DNA of 7,287 nucleotides from positions 7,353-14,639 of the forward strand of contig MGRY01000017.1 of NCBI GenBank assembly GCA_001799045.1, written 5' to 3'. Positions within the stretch are counted from its first letter, which is position 1, and the number at the start of each line of letters is the position of its first letter. This DNA comes from Deltaproteobacteria bacterium RIFCSPLOWO2_02_56_12 (GTDB lineage: Bacteria > Desulfobacterota > Binatia > UBA9968). Positions 4,701 to 7,287 of the stretch are shown here, piece after piece. The notes beneath the pieces were generated by a model, which ran no database searches, was not told the origin of the DNA, and was given only the letters and a program-made list of their open reading frames with translations. The position numbers were made by a program, and so were the translations under genes.

Positions 4701-5693
4701 CTATTTTTTAGCCCAGAGCTGATCGAAAAAGCCGCTCTTCTCCATTTCATCCAGGTAGCGACTATCAACCAACTCCTGCGGTCTCGCCCTCTTCGCCCGC
4801 GCGTCCGTCGGCGCGATCTCATCAAGAATGGCCTGTAAGGAATCCAGTTTAATCGCCAGCCTTGGCTCCAGCGCTTTGCTCTCCGTGTTATAGGCGGACT
4901 CCAGAATCTTTCTGTCGGTCAAGCGCAGATACTTTCCCAAAACTTTGTATATAAACTCTCTGTCCGTGTGCATGAGTTTGGATGCCTCCGCCATAACACG
5001 CATAAACTGGCTGATGACCTGGGGCCGCTTGGCAATGACGGAGCGCCTGGTAACAAAGGCCGTTGCGGAGTAGGGAATTTTGAGATCGGGACCGTACACA
5101 ACGTAGCGATAGCCTAGGGCAATTCCCTGCGCGTCTGCCGGCGCGGTCAGCGCCGCCGCGTCGATTCCCCCGCCAATTAGCGCAGCGAGGGCTTCGGGCT
5201 CGCCACCGGTCTGAATGAAAGTAAAGTCCCGTCCCGGTTCCAGGTTAAAACGCCTGAGCGCCTGGTTAGTAAAATAGTGCGAATTTCCACCGATGCGGCT
5301 CACGCCGACGCGTTTGCCCCTCAGATCCTCCGGCCTTTTTATATTGCCGCCCCCCACGATGCTATGGGTCATGACATTCTTCACGCCGCCTACGAAAACC
5401 ACGTCCGTAGATCCCTGCAGGTAAGCACGCACGTTGCCGATGCCGCCGGTCAAGGTCATCTCCGCGTCTCCACCAAGCAACGCTGCGGTGACGATGCTCG
5501 ATGATGAGATAAACACCAGATGAAAATCTAAATTGTATTTCTTAAATAGCCCCGCCTCCTCCGCCACCCAGGGCAAAGACTGGGACATGACACGCGCCGA
5601 GTGGATACCGATCAGTTTGTCGGCGCCCAAGACCGAGAGTGGCCAAGAAAACCACACCAGCGCTATCACTGTGAGTAAACCTTTGAGCAGCAT
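4701..5693 (-). CDS. NMT1/SsuA-like ABC transporter substrate-binding protein
   Basis: The 330-residue precursor has a signal peptide (about 1-23, hydrophobic LLTVIALVWFSWPLSVLGA) and is exported to the periplasm, where it would hand a small molecule to an ABC importer of the NitT/TauT class. Family features include LPWVAEEAGLFKKYNLDFHL (receptor-type start of the first lobe), GGDAEMTLTGG, RPEDLRGKRVGV and a hinge followed by GGEPEALAALIGGGIDAA. GGGGGAGG seven bases before the ATG is a strong ribosome site. No permease or ATPase gene is nearby, so the ligand and partners are unknown; such orphans are common in lineages with many NMT1 paralogues. The tail of a second member of the family lies just upstream. 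Confidence 0.93.
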   Translation of the reverse strand: MLLKGLLTVIALVWFSWPLSVLGADKLIGIHSARVMSQSLPWVAEEAGLFKKYNLDFHLVFISSSSIVTAALLGGDAEMTLTGGIGNVRAYLQGSTDVVFVGGVKNVMTHSIVGGGNIKRPEDLRGKRVGVSRIGGNSHYFTNQALRRFNLEPGRDFTFIQTGGEPEALAALIGGGIDAAALTAPADAQGIALGYRYVVYGPDLKIPYSATAFVTRRSVIAKRPQVISQFMRVMAEASKLMHTDREFIYKVLGKYLRLTDRKILESAYNTESKALEPRLAIKLDSLQAILDEIAPTDARAKRARPQELVDSRYLDEMEKSGFFDQLWAKK

Positions 5694-5716
5694 ATCGATT
5701 CCTCCCCCTGGTCAGG

Positions 5717-5800
5717 TTACCGCCTGCCATAAAGTTCGTGAACGAAACACGTACCTTCTAACTCTTTAAGGAAGCGATTGTCAAAGAAATCCTTGGGGTC
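5717..5800 (-). pseudogene. C-terminal remnant of a second NMT1-type substrate-binding protein
   Basis: From 5800 down to TAA at 5719-5717 the minus strand encodes DPKDFFDNRFLKELEGTCFV then HELYGRR and stop. It aligns without gaps to the end of the intact neighbour (PQELVDSRYLDEMEKSGFFD then QLWAKK and stop): about 8 of 24 positions are identical and most others similar, in the D-x-R-x-L-x-E-x-E-x-x-x-F-x-x-x-L pattern typical of these C-termini. The frame is open a little further (to 5824) but does not look like the family there, and it meets a TAG beyond. The rest of the gene is absent. Confidence 0.5.
5755..5784 (-). promoter_or_regulatory. possible promoter of the NMT1-type binding protein gene
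   Basis: TTGACA (5784-5779) is followed after 18 bases by TAGAAG (5760-5755), which matches four of six -10 positions. It lies inside the coding remnant about 60 bases before the gene's ATG. The -35 match may be chance within the decayed coding sequence. Confidence 0.25.
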
Positions 5801-5844
5801 GGCGCCGGCCGCTGGATGCGAACCAGTGACCTAAGGACTGCGAG
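5801..5844 (-). other. tRNA 3'-half-like sequence
   Basis: On the minus strand a T-arm-like hairpin, ACTGG-TTCGCAT-CCAGC (5827-5811), has four of five stem pairs and a loop one base from TTCGAAT. It is preceded by AGGTC (a typical variable loop), TCCTT and CTCGCAG (anticodon-loop-like, would read CGC), and followed by a GC-rich acceptor-like stretch. The 5' half does not fit: the anticodon stem fails (two of five pairs), and no D-arm is visible. This is not a working tRNA; it may be a decayed or att-site-like fragment, or coincidence. The rest of 5845-5910 shows nothing. Confidence 0.3.
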
Positions 5845-5910
5845 ATCATTCAGGACCTGCCAAGAGAGAAGAGTTCCATCTGGAATGAGCCCTGAGGCCC
5901 GGTCACCTAA

Positions 5911-6957
5911 TTATTTGGGGATAAGGATATCCTTCAACTTGGCTACAAAGTCGGGCTTCACGTCAAAAAGCCTCCCCACAATCCTATCCACTTCCTCGCC
6001 TGACAACGGATCAGTGTCCAGCTTGGCCTTTTTAGCTTCAGCCAAGAACTCCGGATCTTTCATCGTGCCCATGAAAGCGTTCCTCAGGAGCCGCAACCGA
6101 TCTGGAGGCGTCCTGGGAGGCAGGGCATAGAGCCAAAGAATAGCATTGATATTATAGGCTGCTTCGATCAACCGGCGCGCCTCATCCGTTTTGGCGAACT
6201 CGATGGCATTGGGCACGTCCGGCAGCGCGGGATGCTTTTGGGGCTGAACCTGGATCAGGATTTTAATGGAGCCGGACTCTATTTCCTTGGGCCAGGTAGC
6301 CTTAAACGACTCCCAGGTATTGCAAGCCCCTGAAAGCTCTCCCGACTCCACCGCGAGGCGGATATCGGCGGTACCCTTATAACCGTCAATCACCTGCAAT
6401 GGGAGCCCAATTGCTGCCTTCAAGAGTCTTGCCACATCGTCTGTGCTTACTGCGCCTGGGGCGGTCCCGCCTACTTTCACAGGCGCCTTAGCGGCAAACC
6501 ACTCATTGATACTGCTGATCCCACTTGCCTTTCGCAGGGCACAGACAGAGCTTGCCTGTATGGGAACACCGAGCCACTCAAACTTCCGCCCATCGAATTC
6601 AATCCCCTTAAGTCCCAAGACCTGTTGAAGGATAAGCCCGCCGATAAAGTTTCCAATAACTAGGCCATCCGGCTTGGCCCTATTAAAAATAAAGTTGGCT
6701 AAAAGAAGGCTTCCGGCGCCGGTCATGTTTTCTACTACCGTTGAAGGGTTTCCAGGGATATGTTTGCCAAAATGGCGGGCCATGACCCGTGTATAGGCGT
6801 CAAAGCCGCCCCCCGGTGAGAAACCTACAACGAAGCGAATGGTTTGACCCTTATAGAAGTCTTGAGCCAGGGCCGGGGAAAAGATCAATGTGGCTAGAGC
6901 GACCCCAACGATGAGTGATAGGAACTCGCTTTTAGGATCGGACCACTGAGAACTCAA
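5911..6957 (-). CDS. TctC/Bug-family substrate-binding protein of tripartite tricarboxylate transporters
   Basis: The 348-residue precursor is a periplasmic binding protein of the TTT type, family-known to bind carboxylates and related organic acids. A hydrophobic segment (13-30) precedes a likely cleavage after A31 (ALA, then QDF). The mature part shows the family pattern: TIRFVVGFSPGGGFDAYTRV, GNPSTVVENMTGAGSLLLAN, ARPD-like AKPDGLVIGNF, then PALPDVP and the usual C-terminal ending. The start is TTG, chosen because GGAGG sits six bases upstream and no alternative precedes the signal peptide; an ATG inside that GGAGG context is out of frame. The extreme N-terminus has few basic residues (one K against D and E), unusual for a signal peptide. 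No TctA/TctB membrane genes are in view. Confidence 0.93.
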   Translation of the reverse strand: MSSQWSDPKSEFLSLIVGVALATLIFSPALAQDFYKGQTIRFVVGFSPGGGFDAYTRVMARHFGKHIPGNPSTVVENMTGAGSLLLANFIFNRAKPDGLVIGNFIGGLILQQVLGLKGIEFDGRKFEWLGVPIQASSVCALRKASGISSINEWFAAKAPVKVGGTAPGAVSTDDVARLLKAAIGLPLQVIDGYKGTADIRLAVESGELSGACNTWESFKATWPKEIESGSIKILIQVQPQKHPALPDVPNAIEFAKTDEARRLIEAAYNINAILWLYALPPRTPPDRLRLLRNAFMGTMKDPEFLAEAKKAKLDTDPLSGEEVDRIVGRLFDVKPDFVAKLKDILIPK

Positions 6958-6981
6958 AAGTCGCCTCCATAACCACGTGCT

Positions 6982-7030
6982 AGCCAGCCATCGGGATCGG
7001 GAAAGGGCCTACGGAGAGTGTGGGCTGGCT
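6982..7030 (-). other. leader hairpin upstream of the TctC-type gene
   Basis: AGCCAGCC (6982-6989) is the exact inverse complement of GGCTGGCT (7023-7030), enclosing 33 bases. It lies in the predicted 5' leader, between the promoter at 7055-7082 and the GGAGG at 6964-6968. A smaller hairpin, CACCC/GGGTG (7037-7041 with 7047-7051), sits near the predicted transcript start. No known riboswitch was recognised. Confidence 0.35.
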
Positions 7031-7054
7031 CCAGGTCACCCTTTTGGGGTGGAC

Positions 7055-7082
7055 AGTATCCGATAAGGATCTGTTATGTCAA
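7055..7082 (-). promoter_or_regulatory. predicted sigma70-type promoter of the TctC-type gene
   Basis: TTGACA (7082-7077) and GATACT (7060-7055) are 16 bases apart on the minus strand. The -35 box is consensus and the -10 matches four of six. It starts two bases after the stop codon of the upstream gene, so the binding protein gene can be expressed on its own with a leader of about 90 bases. Confidence 0.45.
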
Positions 7083-7083
7083 C

Positions 7084-7287
7084 TTAGTAAGCCCTACACG
7101 TCCAGCCTTGCCCGCCCCAATTATCAACCCCTCCAATAATCATGTCGCGAGCATCAAAACTTAGAGGCCCATTGGCCGCTGCCTTAGGCGCCCCGGGATA
7201 ACTGAGAATCTGAATCTCCTCGTAGGGACCGACTACTTTGTCGGGTGCCGTTAAGTCCAGCCAGCGGTCGCGGCTGCCTGTGCTTAC
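7084..7287 (-). CDS. 3' end of an unrecognised gene (partial)
   Basis: The frame is open from the window edge to TAA at 7086-7084, giving 67 residues: it begins VSTGSRDRWLDLTAPDKVVG, passes PYEEIQILSYPGAPKAAANG, then PLSFDARDMIIGGVDN, and ends WGGQGWTCRAY. Composition and third-position use look like real coding sequence, and the next gene's promoter starts directly after its stop. The alternating hydrophobic/proline pattern suggests a beta-rich domain end. I do not recognise the family; the start and most of the protein lie outside the window. Confidence 0.6.
   Translation of the reverse strand, partial: VSTGSRDRWLDLTAPDKVVGPYEEIQILSYPGAPKAAANGPLSFDARDMIIGGVDNWGGQGWTCRAY

Noticed and set aside
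5542..5730. 62-codon minus-strand frame overlapping the NMT1-type gene start
   Set aside because: It is an alternative frame across the signal-peptide region of a well-supported gene, with no family resemblance.
5801..5844. Complete tRNA gene on the minus strand
   Set aside because: Only the 3' half fits; anticodon stem pairing fails and no D-arm or 5' acceptor strand is found.

Overview
The window is bacterial, moderately GC-rich, and densely coded on both strands. Orphan periplasmic binding proteins of the NMT1/SsuA-like and TctC/Bug families, TTG starts and a heptanucleotide repeat suggest an uncultured soil or sediment lineage of the Desulfobacterota/Binatota/Methylomirabilota kind. That placement is an impression only, because no marker gene is present.

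Layout. (1) 102-2219, plus strand: a Sir2-type NAD-dependent protein deacylase, then a 12-TM MFS transporter. The 90-base gap holds eight tandem heptads and a perfect hairpin that buries the MFS Shine-Dalgarno and puts its ATG in the loop. (2) 2221-4633: three different toxin-antitoxin modules, each with a PIN-domain (VapC-type) toxin: Phd/VapC (minus), VapB/VapC (plus) and a short ribbon-helix-helix-like antitoxin with a PIN toxin (minus). Each has a repeat pair upstream of its antitoxin that fits an autoregulatory operator. (3) 4701-6957, minus strand: an NMT1-type ABC substrate-binding protein and a TctC/Bug-type substrate-binding protein, with no permease in view. (4) 7084-7287, minus strand: the 3' end of an unrecognised gene running off the window.

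The main hidden feature is a set of gene tails lying in apparently non-coding gaps. The tail of a second Sir2 homologue (2966-3040, plus) starts next to the phd promoter. The frameshifted tail of a zinc-dependent (MDR) dehydrogenase (3784-3959, minus) ends at the third TA module. The tail of a second NMT1-type binding protein (5717-5800, minus) precedes the intact one. Each tail keeps its C-terminal end and has lost everything upstream. For the first two, the lost upstream part is replaced by a TA module. This suggests that the TA cluster was assembled by insertion or recombination that replaced host genes.

No complete RNA gene, insertion sequence or CRISPR array was found. A tRNA 3'-half-like stretch lies at 5801-5844.
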